A stretch of 64,000 nt of DNA from Rhizobium sp. BT04 (GCF_030053135.1 NZ_CP125650.1:124001-188000), one strand, 5' to 3'; positions 42,790 through 54,245 are shown, counted from the first letter of the stretch. Numbers and translations: made by a program. The notes: generated from the letters alone by a model not told the origin.

Positions 42790-43500
42790 ATGCCAAATGT
42801 GCATCACATCGGGGTCTCGACGGTGGCGGTGCCAGCTGCGGACGCCGCACGTCAAACCGGCATAGCCGTCGACCACTGCGACGATTGCCAAACACGCTAT
42901 TTCAGCCGACCATGCCAGATGGGTCTCAAGTTATATTTTGATGACTATGTGCTCTTCCGCGTTTTTTCGCGCGCACTTGAAGAAATTGAGATGGGGATTG
43001 CCACCGCGACCGAGGCAACCGGCCTTTCGCTTAGGGAGCTGCGGGATATACCAGCCCGCAGTTTCCCGGCAAGGCTTATCCGCGCTTTTGCCCTGCAAGA
43101 GGCGAGTGATTGCGTGCCTGATGCGGAGGAGCAACTGTTGCGCGATATGCTCCTAGGGCATGTGCGGCCAGGCGACCCTGAGGGCGTGCGTTTTGCTAAG
43201 ATCATTGCGCGACGTTCCATGCGCGAAGACCACCTCTGGCGGGATCTCGGCTTGCTTGACAAAGCCGAACTTAGGAGATTGCTGTTCGCGCATTTTCCGG
43301 CGCTGGTGGCAGGCAACACCAACAACATGAGGTGGAAGAAGTATTTTTACCGCAAGATTTGCGAAGCTGAAGGCTTTTCCCTTTGTAGCGCTCCCAGCTG
43401 CAAGGAATGCGGCGATTTTAATGAATGCTTTCTCCCTGAGGAAAGCGGAAGTCTTTCTGGAGCGGCAGAGTTCGTCGGGCGCGAGATCTTGAAAACGTGA
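42790..43500 (+). CDS. nifQ: NifQ, molybdenum donor for FeMo-cofactor
   Basis: 236 residues. The family signature is near the C-terminus: NMRWKKYFYRKICEAEGFSLC, then APSCKECGDFNECF, whose cysteines hold the Mo-Fe-S cluster. NifQ passes molybdenum to NifEN/NifH. The ATG at 42790 is chosen; a TTG at 42769 in the same frame would add 7 codons. The nifH gene follows about 0.9 kb later. Confidence 0.9.
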   Translation: MPNVHHIGVSTVAVPAADAARQTGIAVDHCDDCQTRYFSRPCQMGLKLYFDDYVLFRVFSRALEEIEMGIATATEATGLSLRELRDIPARSFPARLIRAFALQEASDCVPDAEEQLLRDMLLGHVRPGDPEGVRFAKIIARRSMREDHLWRDLGLLDKAELRRLLFAHFPALVAGNTNNMRWKKYFYRKICEAEGFSLCSAPSCKECGDFNECFLPEESGSLSGAAEFVGREILKT

Positions 43501-45280
<1,780 letters not shown>

Positions 45281-45387
45281 CTGCCGCTGTCGACAGGACG
45301 CGCTGGCCCTTGCGCCAGCGCGTCCTTCCAAGAAAGCCGCTTCGGCGACGACGACCTAACCCGAACCTTGAAAGGGGGCAGGGGCCC

Positions 45388-45600
45388 ATGAGCCTTGATT
45401 ACGAGAATGACAGCGTTTTGCATGAACAGCTCATTGCGGAAGTGTTAGCGCAATATCCAGACAAGGCGGCGAAGCGCCGCAAGAAGCACCTCAGCGTCGC
45501 AACGAGCGGCGACGAGCCTGGCGATGAGCCGAAGGCCCTTTCCGAATGCGACGTCAAATCGAACATCAAGTCCATTCCGGGCGTGGCATGTGCCCAATAG
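45388..45600 (+). pseudogene. nifD: nifD, N-terminal fragment
   Basis: 70 codons. The first 66 match NifD ([50 protein letters not shown]); then ACAQ and a stop. The ribosome site and start are intact, so a short peptide may be made, but the cluster-binding body of NifD is absent. Similarity ends abruptly, which suggests recombination rather than a point mutation. Confidence 0.92.
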
Positions 45601-45625
45601 GACCACGCTTTCGAAGGAAAAAAAC

Positions 45626-47020
45626 GTGTCAAATATTGTATGTGAACGTGACACGGACTGCAGGCGAAAGTCTTTGCGCGCACCGTCGTCGATTTTCGTT
45701 CCGAACACAAATAGCGGGGCGCAGTTGCCTTGGTATACTATCTACCCAACAATACAGGAGTTTTCTCCAGAAATCGGCGCCCACACTTATGAGCAATGGC
45801 TGAGAAGCCAGGGAACTGATGACGCTGTCTCGCTCTATCTCCACATTCCATTCTGCCGCTCGATGTGCTGGTATTGTGGTTTTCCGACTAGCATCACTCG
45901 TCGGGACACTTTGATAACCGATTATCTAGCAATGCTGCGCGAGGAAATCCGCCTGGTCGCCGAGCAAGTGCCGCAGGCACTCTCCGTGGGTGACGTGCAC
46001 TTTGGCGGCGGATCCCCGACCATTATGCCATCGGCAGACTTCCTGTCGCTAATGGAACTCCTGCGCGGCCGTTTTGCGCTTGAGCGAGGTGCAACCATTG
46101 CCGTTGAGGTCGACCCGCGCACGTTCACCACCGATATGGCCGAAGCCCTAGAAAGAACCGGTGTGAATCGCGCAAGCGTCGGTGTGCAGAGCTTCGATCC
46201 CGTCGTACAAAAAGCGATCAACCGGATTCAGAGCGAGGCGCAAGTGATGACCGCCGTCGAAAACCTCCGCCTGTATGGGGTCAGGCGTATCAATTTCGAC
46301 TTGATGTTCGGTTTGCCGAACCAAACCGTCCAGTCCTGTCTCGAGAGCGCTATGTTAGCTATTGCGATGCGTCCCGACCGCCTCGCGGTTTTCGGTTATT
46401 CCCACGTTCCATCTTTTCGAAAAAATCAGCGCTTGATTGACACAGCAGCACTGCCCGATATAGCCGCGCGAGCTGAGCAGGCCTCAGCCATGGCCGATAC
46501 GTTAGTTGCAGCAGGCTATCTGCAAATTGGTCTCGACCATTTTGCTTTGCCGGATGACGAGCTTGCAATAGCACAGAGAGCTGGTCGTCTGCGCCGAAAT
46601 TCGCTTGGTTACTCTGCCGAAACCTGCTCAACTGTCATCGGTTTGGGCGCGTCCGCCATTGGTCGTTGCGGCGACGGTTACGTTCAAAACGATCTCACGC
46701 AAAGCTGTTATAACCGGCACATAGCATCCGGCCGCTTGGCGATCTCAAGGGGCTACCGTTTAGCTACCGAGGATCGCGTAAGAGCTGCAATCATCGAACA
46801 GCTCATGTGCTACGTGGAGGCGGACATATCAGCAATCTGTACGGCTCAGGGATTTGATCAGACCCATCTAGTGAGTTCAGCTAAGCAGCTAGAGATTCTG
46901 GCTGAGGATGGGATCGTTGAGTTTGACAACGGTTTAGTCAGTGTGCGGCACGAACGTCGCTCTGCCCTTCGCCATGTCGCTGCCGCGTTCGATGCTTATC
47001 TTGGCCGCCAGCCGATCTAG
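45626..47020 (+). CDS. hemN: HemN-type oxygen-independent coproporphyrinogen III oxidase
   Basis: 464 residues. Radical SAM motif CRSMCWYC (family CxxxCxxC) follows SLYLHIPF; later HFGGGSPTIM, VGVQSFDPVVQKAINRIQ and NFDLMFGLPNQT. It makes protoporphyrinogen IX for heme at low oxygen, as needed in nodules. A GTG at 45626 with AAGGAAA upstream is the best start; the frame back to 45524 overlaps the nifD fragment and is not conserved. It may be transcribed from the nifH promoter. Confidence 0.9.
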   Translation: MSNIVCERDTDCRRKSLRAPSSIFVPNTNSGAQLPWYTIYPTIQEFSPEIGAHTYEQWLRSQGTDDAVSLYLHIPFCRSMCWYCGFPTSITRRDTLITDYLAMLREEIRLVAEQVPQALSVGDVHFGGGSPTIMPSADFLSLMELLRGRFALERGATIAVEVDPRTFTTDMAEALERTGVNRASVGVQSFDPVVQKAINRIQSEAQVMTAVENLRLYGVRRINFDLMFGLPNQTVQSCLESAMLAIAMRPDRLAVFGYSHVPSFRKNQRLIDTAALPDIAARAEQASAMADTLVAAGYLQIGLDHFALPDDELAIAQRAGRLRRNSLGYSAETCSTVIGLGASAIGRCGDGYVQNDLTQSCYNRHIASGRLAISRGYRLATEDRVRAAIIEQLMCYVEADISAICTAQGFDQTHLVSSAKQLEILAEDGIVEFDNGLVSVRHERRSALRHVAAAFDAYLGRQPI

Positions 47021-47209
47021 ACTGGCAAACGGAGGACCTTGGAGTGATCACTTAATCGAGCTCGAGTTCGTCGAGATGTTAGGCAGGAGGCAAGCCCCCA
47101 ATTGCTCGATTTTAAATCGATCGCTGAATTCGCAGTCCATGGCATGTGTCGGTCTCGATCGCGTCACAGTTCAGCTCTCGCCACTGGCAAAGAAATCCGC
47201 CGTCAAATA

Positions 47210-47424
47210 TCGTGAAAGGTCTGGCGCAGCACGGCTTCACCGGCTCGGTTGCGCGCGCCAACTTGAAGCAGGCGACACCTTCGTTCAAAACGGACCAGAC
47301 GCCCGGACAGTTCAGCTTGACGCCACCAATGCGGCTTCGATTGCGCAGGCGGCGGAGACGCGCATCCAGGAAACCTGCGGCAGGCTCGATGTTCACGGTG
47401 GCGATCGAGCGCGGTTAAATGCCT
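47210..47424 (+). pseudogene. short-chain dehydrogenase relic
   Basis: TVQLDATNAASIAQAAETRIQETCGRLDV matches the middle of SDRs (VQLDVTDAASIAAA...GRLDVLVNN) and then breaks. No cofactor or catalytic motif remains. Confidence 0.5.
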
Positions 47425-47570
47425 AGAACATGGCCTAAACACTCTTGTCGTTGATCTCGACGAAATGGGACCGTGTTCGGACCCCAATTATTTGTCCTTG
47501 CCGTACACAGGTGATGCTGCCGTTGGCTCCACTACATGCCCAGGGCGACAGGTTGTTGCACTGCGACAGG

Positions 47571-48110
47571 TCACCGTTCAAACCGCTCCAGCATTGTTCT
47601 CAACTGCGCGTTTTGCAGCCTTAGCTTTCTGGCTAGCTGCCTCCTGAGCACCCTGATGTCTTCGTCGAGGCTCATCTGGTCCGCAGTGTGAACTGCCGGG
47701 GCAGCGTTTGCAATCGCGGCTGATGCCTTCTTACGCGGGGCGACCTCGAGAGTTCGCTCGAGCCTCGTAGCATCGTGCCCAGCGGCGATGTCGGTACTAA
47801 GCCCGCCGAATGGAGGTGGATCGGCCGCCTCAACGTTTTTGGCATCTTGGCCTTCGACCTGATCGTGGCCACCGATTCCGACTTCCTTAGAAACAACAAA
47901 CTCGGTGGAAATTGCAGGAGAATGGCCGTGACGGGGAGGCCCCTCGCTTGCCGGTCGAACGGCGCTTATCAGGCTCTTCTCGGCAGGCGTTTCGGTCGGA
48001 CCGGCAATGGCCAATGTGTCCGGCGTAACCTTCTGGTCCGAGCCGTTTTCTCGCTTTTGTTCGCGACCCGGTGAGATCAGTCGGGCAAGAAGTTTCCAGG
48101 GAGACGCCAT
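47571..48110 (-). CDS. SyrB-like protein, diverged paralog
   Basis: 179 residues, hydrophilic, ending in DEDIRVLRRQLARKLRLQNAQLRTMLERF, a heptad-like tail resembling that of the SyrB-like protein encoded next to it (EENQRLRKLLAGKLRAENEDLRKRL). SyrB-type proteins are linked to control of symbiotic exopolysaccharide through syrM. This one is weakly conserved, and its start is uncertain. Confidence 0.5.
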   Translation of the reverse strand: MASPWKLLARLISPGREQKRENGSDQKVTPDTLAIAGPTETPAEKSLISAVRPASEGPPRHGHSPAISTEFVVSKEVGIGGHDQVEGQDAKNVEAADPPPFGGLSTDIAAGHDATRLERTLEVAPRKKASAAIANAAPAVHTADQMSLDEDIRVLRRQLARKLRLQNAQLRTMLERFER

Positions 48111-48238
48111 CTATCCGACCTCGCGTTTTATCCCGCAAGCAGGCAGTGAGTTTGGGGTCCGGCAACAGCATTACCGTTGCCGAATTGTTTGTCTCGATAA
48201 GAATGTAGATCCGGTCGCTTATTGACCGGCTGCTTATA

Positions 48239-48967
48239 TCAATCGAGCTTGAGCCGTTTGCGCAGATCTTCATTTTCAGCGCGAAGTTTTCCAGCAAGAA
48301 GCTTGCGCAGCCGCTGATTTTCCTCTTCCAACTGCAAAAGGTCTGCCATTTCATCGCTCGCCGTCATCGGGGCAGCCGGCGCTGCCTGCACAGCCTTTGG
48401 AGCACGGCGCACAGGTGCGCGTTTGGCGCTCGCCGTGGCTTCGATAGCCTTTGTCTTGCGCCCTCTCCTCTTCACACCACCGTCCCCGGCCAGCGCAGCT
48501 GCCGGCTCTGCCGTAGCGTCAGCTAACGCGGTCTCGAGTGCCGCGACTTTTTTGGCGCGCGGTTTGCGCTGTTTCTTCGGCGCATTAGGCGTTTCGACAA
48601 CGGTCTGTCCATCGACCTTGGTTGTCGTATTAGTCTCGTCGGCCATGCTCATCTCCTGTGTATCTGATGCAGTTGTCGACGGCCCGAGAGGCGCTGTCAA
48701 CAACTGCTCGGCCTGATCTTGTTCCGGCAAAGACATTTCGCTGTCGGGTTTGCCACTCTGAGAGCTACCTGACAGAAAAGGCAATGCCTCTTCCTCTAGA
48801 TCGCGCGCGACTGACTTTAGATCCACATTGCCCCAGATCGAGTTCGATCTGGCATCAAGTTTTCGCCTGCCGTTCTTGTACTCGACGGCAAAACTGCGTT
48901 GCACTTTTTTCAATATAAGAGGCCTTGGAGAATCCACGGGGTGGCTGATGTTATGCTGGAACAGCAC
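48239..48967 (-). CDS. SyrB-like regulator
   Basis: 242 residues. Residues from about 107 match SyrB: MADETNTTTKVDG, a lysine/alanine/arginine-rich middle (KKQRKPRAKK, RRGRKTKA), and the C-terminal coiled coil EMADLLQLEEENQRLRKLLAGKLRAENEDLRKRL. The first 100 residues (RSFAVEYKNGRRKLDARSNS, WGNVDLKSVARDLEEE) form a separate conserved-looking segment, so this may be a fusion or the full-length form; a SyrB-sized start also exists inside. It is tandem with the paralog at 47571. Confidence 0.7.
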   Translation of the reverse strand: MLFQHNISHPVDSPRPLILKKVQRSFAVEYKNGRRKLDARSNSIWGNVDLKSVARDLEEEALPFLSGSSQSGKPDSEMSLPEQDQAEQLLTAPLGPSTTASDTQEMSMADETNTTTKVDGQTVVETPNAPKKQRKPRAKKVAALETALADATAEPAAALAGDGGVKRRGRKTKAIEATASAKRAPVRRAPKAVQAAPAAPMTASDEMADLLQLEEENQRLRKLLAGKLRAENEDLRKRLKLD

Positions 48968-49084
48968 GAATAGCGCCTACCGGACTACCAGTCTATACCC
49001 ACGGTCTAGCCTGAGGCCAATTTTTTAGCGCCGCATTATTTTTTGGAGTTACCGCGGCCTCTGCCGATTTATCGTCCCGGTCCC

Positions 49085-49330
49085 TAAAGTGGTGAAGGAG
49101 CCGCGCACCAACCCAGGCTTCTCCTTCGTCGGCTGGCGCTTCAAAGACCAGATGCTGCGCACTTACGCCGGGGAAAATGTTGAAGCGCTTGGCCCACGTT
49201 TCGCGGCACTCGCAGCGGCGGTGCTGACCAAGACCGAACGCAGTTTCCTTGCAGCTAGCGCCGCCATTAGGCTCATTGATGTGCCGAGACGAACATGCGG
49301 CTTGGCTTTGTCGGCTGAAACAAGAGTAGC
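49085..49330 (+). pseudogene. C-terminal relic of the nif-linked SIR2-like gene
   Basis: VKEPRTNPGFSFVGWRFKDQ, MLRTYAGENVEALGPRFAAL and LTKTERSFLAASAAIRLIDVP align with residues of the gene at 12045 (VKERRIDRGFLFIGCRFNDQMLRIYARQI, LTKNERRFLAASGITVVDLP). No N-terminal part was found. Confidence 0.8.
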
Positions 49331-49460
49331 GAAGGAGTGTTGCTTTTATGACAAGACACGAGGAGTTTGTCGGTCGAATGTCACAGGCGGATCTGCCTTG
49401 CACACGGCCGCCATAGAGAGAAGGATGGGGTCGCCGCTCGCTTCACTGCTGAGTCACGCC

Positions 49461-49507
49461 ATCGTTTTCGTGAATGCATTCCATCCAAACAATCGATTTT
49501 ACTGATC
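49461..49507 (+). promoter_or_regulatory. nod box before nodA'C'I'J'-nolO-noeI'
   Basis: A complete 47-bp nod box: GAATG followed by six bases, then ATCCAAACAATCGATTTTAC and TGATC. The core is near-perfect against ATCNAAACAATCRATTTTACCAATC. NodD with flavonoid should activate from here; the first intact gene is nolO. Confidence 0.9.
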
Positions 49508-49573
49508 GAAACGGTTGCCATTAGAAGACGCTGAAGAAGCGTTTTGTAAAAGCCGTAATTCGGAGTTCTTAAA

Positions 49574-49740
49574 ATGGGTCCTCGGGTGCCGTGGAGACTG
49601 TGCTGGGAAAACGAGATGAGGCAGTCGGTCTGCTGCCTGGTCTCGATCGTTATCTTGCGCTCGACGTGATCGGGTAGAATCTTGGTCGTTGCTTCTCGAC
49701 GTTTCAGTGGGCTCTCACGGGACGCACTTTTGCCCCGGTC
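49574..49740 (+). pseudogene. nodA'-nodC' fusion relic
   Basis: ATG at 49574 opens MGPRVPWRLCWENEM, the first 15 codons of NodA. After a few bases a second frame reads GLLPGLDRYLALDVIG, stop, NLG, matching NodC LLPTLNRFLTLDVVGQNLG with the glutamine turned into TAG. nodA remainder, nodB and most of nodC are deleted. Confidence 0.8.
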
Positions 49741-49839
49741 GATGCCGCCTCCTATTCGTCTTCACCGCGCGCTGGTCATCTTTCTACTGCTTCCCCTTCT
49801 AGCGTTTGTTGCAGATCGGTTCTCACGCCGTGGGCGCCG

Positions 49840-50035
49840 TTCGACGTGATTATCAATGGCGGCCCCACCGCGTGGGAGCTGAGTTCGGTACTGGCGCATA
49901 TGCGAATGACGGAGGCCGGCGGCGGAATTCTGTGTGCTATGCCTCGGAGCCAACGCAGGCGCACTCGCCGCTGCAAGGATACGGTCTGCGACCTTTGCAG
50001 CGACCACCAAACGTCGTTGTGGCTGTCGGGCGGAA
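49840..50035 (+). pseudogene. nodI relic (C-terminal part)
   Basis: FDVIINGGPTAWELSSVLA matches Nod[20 protein letters not shown]. In the next frame CYASEPTQAHSPLQGYGLRP and LQRPPNV match [28 protein letters not shown] of the intact nodI in this window. Confidence 0.8.
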
Positions 50036-50151
50036 AGATGAAGGACTGGGTAATGTGGATACGTTACGCGGCGTTACTGCCGCAAATGCTTCGGTCTGGG
50101 GCTCTGTTAGCGCCGATTGTCGGCAATCTCACCGATCCGGTCACGATCTGA
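50036..50151 (+). pseudogene. nodJ relic (N-terminal part)
   Basis: DWVMWIRYAALLPQMLRSGA and LLAPIVGNLTDPVTI match Nod[32 protein letters not shown], then a stop. It is in the expected place after nodI. Confidence 0.7.
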
Positions 50152-50265
50152 TTTCGGCTTCGACCCGTGAGCTCTAGCTGCACTGTCAAGCGCCACCCTA
50201 TGAAACTGCGAAAGCCGGTGGCCAGACCAGAGCGACCTACCTTTCGAAACGAACTGGAGAGCAAC

Positions 50266-52323
50266 ATGCTGTGTCTAGGGCTCAGTGGCGGTCTAAGCAG
50301 AGTCTACGAAAATTCGTTCGATCTACCGAACACCTTTATGCACGATGGGGCTGCGGTTCTCGTTCGCGACGGGCGAGTGATAGCGGCGGTCGAGGAGGAG
50401 CGCCTTAACCGGATCAAGCACTCCAACAAGTTACCAACGCGTTCGATTCAATATTGCCTCGCATCTGCAGGTGTTCACCTGAGCGACATCGACCGCATCG
50501 CGTATTATGCGACCGAGGCCTATTGCAACGCTGTGCTCGAGCGCGTGCGCCTCTCTCACCCAAGTACCCCAATACCGGACGCGAGACTGTTGTTGTGCGG
50601 ATTACTCGGGCAAGAATTTGGTGCCGAAATTGATCCCTCACGTGTGTCGTTCGTGAGCCACCATATGTCGCACGCGGTGAGCTCGTTTTTCATGTCGGGC
50701 TTCGAGCGAAGTTTGGTCCTCTCAATTGACGGCGGTGGAGACTTTCTTTCGGGGCTTTTGGCGATTGGTTCCAGCACGGAGATTGAGCCACTCGTGACAT
50801 TTCCGGAGAATGATTCTCTAGGGCTGCTATACTTGGAAACGATCCGCTACCTAGGTTATGGCGCGTTCGATGAATATAAGATCATGGGTCTGGCACCTTA
50901 CGGCAATCCCGCTTCGTACCGCGAGATCTTCGAACAATTTTACGAACTCCTAGACGACGGTGGTTATCGGGTCCATCTCGACCGAGTTGGTCCTACGTTG
51001 CTCAGTAACATTCAAATACGCCAGAAAGGCATGCCGTTCACGCAGCAGCATAAAGATGTGAGTGCTTCACTGCAGGAAGCACTGGAACGGATCGTGTTCC
51101 ACGTCCTACGGCATTACACCAAGGTTACGGGCATCGAACGACTGTGTTTGGCCGGAGGAGTGGCTCACAACTGCACTTTGAATGGCAAGCTGCTGTACTC
51201 GGGGATGTTTGACGACATCTTCGTGCAACCGGCTGCCCATGACGCTGGCTGCGCACTAGGCGCCGCATTGATGGCGTCTCATGATCTGGGGCATCCGGCA
51301 CCTCGTGAGCGTTTGCAAAACGTCTATTGGGGACCCGACCTGGAGAGCGAAGGAAGCGTGGAGGAGGAACTTTTTGCTTGGGGCCAGCATCTCGAAATTG
51401 AACGGAGTGATGACGTGACAGGCAAAGCAGCCGAATGGATTGCGGATGGCGCCGTGATCGCCTGGGTGCAGGGGCGTTCGGAGTTCGGTCCACGGGCGCT
51501 AGGCAACCGGAGTATTCTTGCTGATCCGAGGCCGGCGTCAAACAAGGATCGAATTAATATGATGGTCAAGAAGCGGGAAGGCTACCGCCCATTTGCTCCC
51601 TCGGTATTGGAGGAGGACGCCGTGGAATTTTTTGATCTGCCAGGTACCTTGCGCAAATTTCCTTTTATGAATTTCGTAGTGTCTGTGCGCGAACCCAAGC
51701 GTAGTTCGCTAGGCGCCATCACGCACGTAGATGGTACGGCTCGTTTGCAGACAGTGTCACGCGAGACAAATCCCGCATATTGGGAGCTAATCAATGCTTT
51801 CGGGAAGCGAACCGGCGTTCCGATCTTGCTCAACACGTCGTTTAACAACAACGCCGAGCCGGTAGTGGATTCGGTTAGGGATGCCGTAACGACTTTTTTG
51901 ACGACCGACCTGGATGCACTTGTGATCGGTCCATTTCTCGTCAAGAAGCGAATCTCAACGATGGAGGAGTGGAATAAACTAGCAGTTTCCTTGCCACCTT
52001 ACGCAAGTCTCCATCAGGCGCGTGCATATTCCACCCTGGATCGGCAAGAGACTGTATGTGAGATCCGCACAGGCGCCTCCAGCCTGCAGGCCGTGCGTAT
52101 TTCACCGGAGTTGTTTGAACAGCTAATTAGGATTGAGGGAGAAGCCCTGGTTGGCGACATTTTGGATGGAATCGCGCCTGTTTCAGGTAGTCGTGAGACT
52201 TTCCTAAATGAACTTCGGCAGATTTGGGAGCAGCGTTGCATATGCTTAAGCCCGGTACGTGGCCGCAAATCACAGGTATCCGTCCCCGCTGAGGCCTCGG
52301 TGACTAGTGGGCTTTCAGCATAG
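50266..52323 (+). CDS. nolO: NolO, Nod factor carbamoyltransferase
   Basis: 685 residues of the NodU/NolO/CmcH carbamoyltransferase family. The opening MLCLGLSGGLSRVYENSFDL, the length (NodU is about 560) and HDGAAVLVRDGRVIAAVEEERLNRIKHS identify NolO. The N-domain carries SHHMSHAVSSF (metal-binding histidines) and the ASKHA fold GGVAHNC. The C-domain has WVQGRSEFGPRALGNRSILADPR and NTSFNNN. It puts a carbamoyl group on the terminal sugar of Nod factors using carbamoyl phosphate and ATP. The ATG at 50266 has GGAGA upstream. It is preceded by relics and a nod box. It is the only intact carbamoyltransferase here, since nodU is broken. Confidence 0.9.
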   Translation: MLCLGLSGGLSRVYENSFDLPNTFMHDGAAVLVRDGRVIAAVEEERLNRIKHSNKLPTRSIQYCLASAGVHLSDIDRIAYYATEAYCNAVLERVRLSHPSTPIPDARLLLCGLLGQEFGAEIDPSRVSFVSHHMSHAVSSFFMSGFERSLVLSIDGGGDFLSGLLAIGSSTEIEPLVTFPENDSLGLLYLETIRYLGYGAFDEYKIMGLAPYGNPASYREIFEQFYELLDDGGYRVHLDRVGPTLLSNIQIRQKGMPFTQQHKDVSASLQEALERIVFHVLRHYTKVTGIERLCLAGGVAHNCTLNGKLLYSGMFDDIFVQPAAHDAGCALGAALMASHDLGHPAPRERLQNVYWGPDLESEGSVEEELFAWGQHLEIERSDDVTGKAAEWIADGAVIAWVQGRSEFGPRALGNRSILADPRPASNKDRINMMVKKREGYRPFAPSVLEEDAVEFFDLPGTLRKFPFMNFVVSVREPKRSSLGAITHVDGTARLQTVSRETNPAYWELINAFGKRTGVPILLNTSFNNNAEPVVDSVRDAVTTFLTTDLDALVIGPFLVKKRISTMEEWNKLAVSLPPYASLHQARAYSTLDRQETVCEIRTGASSLQAVRISPELFEQLIRIEGEALVGDILDGIAPVSGSRETFLNELRQIWEQRCICLSPVRGRKSQVSVPAEASVTSGLSA

Positions 52324-52517
52324 CTTGGGGTCGCGTCGTTACGCCAAACAAACTCGCGAATAGCAAAGCCCGCGACCGACAATGCGCCGTGCCCACCTAA
52401 TCGCACGGCGACGCGTCAACAACCATGTCGAAAGAAGGGCCAAATGGCTCGGTATTTCAGTGATATCCTGTCCGAGCTCGTTCAGCAGGGGCACTTCGAA
52501 AAGTTAAGGAGACTGTG

Positions 52518-52913
52518 ATGGATCCGGTGTGTGAGTTAAACGTACATCGACAGATCGTTTCGCTTCTCGATAAGCCTAACCCTGTAATCTTTGACATTGG
52601 GTGCAATGACGGAAGCGATGCTCAACGCTTTCTGCGCCTTCTTCCGAGCGCCCAGCTCTATTGCTTTGAGCCAGACCCCAGAGCCGCTGCACGCTTCAAG
52701 GAGAAAATGGGTTCTGATCGGGATCGGATGAGGCTATCCGAGGTTGCGATCAGCGACCGAAACGGGATGATCGAGTTTCATCCCAGCAATGGCAATGACA
52801 GCGCTAAGGAATGGGATCTCTCGGGCTCGATACGCCGTCCCAAGAACCATCTTTCTGAGTACGAGTGGGTTCGGTTTGACCCTCCGATTTCGGTTGAGAC
52901 TAGGTCCTGTTGA
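52518..52913 (+). pseudogene. noeI: noeI, truncated Nod factor methyltransferase
   Basis: 131 codons of an FkbM-type SAM methyltransferase (VIFDIGCNDGSDAQRFLRLLP, LYCFEPDPRAAARFKE). NoeI 2-O-methylates the fucose of Nod factors and is about 240 residues; this one ends in the insertion sequence at 52904 after SVETRS. The region beyond the insertion does not clearly continue the protein. Confidence 0.8.
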
Positions 52914-52972
52914 CAAAGTGGATTCCCAAATCAGCCTAGGCGTGATTCAAGACTGCTTTTTAGGAAGCAGCT

Positions 52973-53758
52973 ATGGCACGAGGCGATTTGAGTGATGAGG
53001 AATGGCGGATTGTCGAACCGCTATTGCCGACCGAGCGTGGTCGCAAGTCTCGGCCATCCCACGACAACCGCCGCTTTTTTAACGGGATGCTCCATGTTCT
53101 GCGCGTCGGCTGTCCGTGGCGCGATATGCACGAGCGATATGGAAAGTGGAATTCGGTCTATGTTCGTTTCCGCCGCTGGGCCGAACAAGGTGTTTGGGAC
53201 GCACTTCTGGAAACGCTTGTCGAACTTGGATTGACCGATGACTGGCAACATATGATTGACAGCACCACGGTTCGCGGCCATTCGCAGGCTGCGGGCGCTA
53301 AAGGGGGACTTATAAGGAGGGTTTTGGTCGATCACGCGGCGGCTTTACGACAAAAGTCCATGCCCGCGCAGACGGTCAGGGACGTCCTCTCGGCTTTGTC
53401 CTGACAGGTGGCGAGGCTTCTAATTATAGCTAGCGCCGTTCCAGCGCTTCTTACCATACCCGTTGGCAAACCTAAATCATTCCTTGCTGACAAGGGCTAC
53501 GACGGCGACTCCGCCCGCGAAGAGTTGCTGATCCACGGCATTCGGCCCGTGATTCCGCCAAAAGCGAACCGGAAAGACCCGCCTTCCTGCGACTTCAAAG
53601 TTTATAAAGACCGCAACCGCATCGAACGAATGTTCAACCGGCTCAAACAGCTCCGACGGATTGCCACCCGTTACGACAAGACCCGAACTTCCTTCGAAGC
53701 GTTCCTTTTGCTGGCCGCCGCAAAAATCTGGCTGCCGCACTTCATGGAACGCCTTTAG
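52973..53758 (+). CDS. IS5-family transposase in two frames
   Basis: First frame 52973-53404: MARGDLSDEEWRIVEPLLP, CPWRDMHERYGKWNSVYVRF and the first catalytic region MIDSTTVRGHSQAAG. Second frame 53408-53758: SFLADKGYDGDSAREEL, then DRNRIERMFNRLKQLRRIATRYDKT. This two-frame layout is normal for IS427-type elements, which use programmed frameshifting, though here the first frame ends in an ordinary stop with the second beginning after it. It may or may not be active. Confidence 0.82.
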
Positions 53759-54069
53759 CCCAGCAATGGCTCAAATCGCCTGTAAGCCCACCATCGCCTA
53801 TCAACCGGAACCTTCGGTCCATCCGATGGTGGGGATGTGAAGACAGTCATTATTGTTTCATAACCGAAATCCGAGATGACCTCGGATGCGACTACCTCCA
53901 TGCGTTCGCGGTCATCATCGCTGAAATCGGGATCGACCAAGAATTCGAGGACAATCTCGTTGCCACTCCAGCCACACGTAACGGCGGCGAGCGTCGATGA
54001 TACGGCCCCGAGCAAGGCGCGTTGCACACTAAGTCGAAGTCGTATTTCCCGATCAGCTCCAGACATCAA
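53755..54069 (-). CDS. passenger gene inside the IS5-family element, function unknown
   Basis: 104 residues (MMSGADREIRLRLSVQRALLGAV, then WSGNEIVLEFLVDPDFSDDDRERMEVVASEVISDFG), acidic, no membrane segment. It fills the space between the transposase stop and the right inverted repeat, opposite in direction, overlapping the transposase end by 4 bases. It looks like a real coding frame, not an antisense shadow. I do not recognise the family; a small immunity-like or regulatory protein is possible. Confidence 0.55.
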   Translation of the reverse strand: MMSGADREIRLRLSVQRALLGAVSSTLAAVTCGWSGNEIVLEFLVDPDFSDDDRERMEVVASEVISDFGYETIMTVFTSPPSDGPKVPVDRRWWAYRRFEPLLG

Positions 54070-54245
54070 ATCCTCCGTTAGGAGCCATCTTATCGCATTA
54101 TCACTGCTGACTTTGTCAACAGGACCTAGGAGTGGAGGGTGACGTTTTGCTTAAAAACACAAGCCTATAGCCGGTTCCCTTTTTGGGATTCAAGAACCGC
54201 GCCGAGTTTGCCGGAGGCTTCAACTCATGAGAGATTGGAGCCGAT

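Larger units (their letters stand above)
52904..54125 (+). mobile_element. IS5-family (IS427-like) element in noeI
   Basis: Terminal inverted repeats GTCCTGTTGACAAAGT at both ends; CTAG duplicated at 52900-52903 and 54126-54129. 1222 bp. Contains a frameshift-split transposase on + and an extra gene on the minus strand. Confidence 0.9.
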
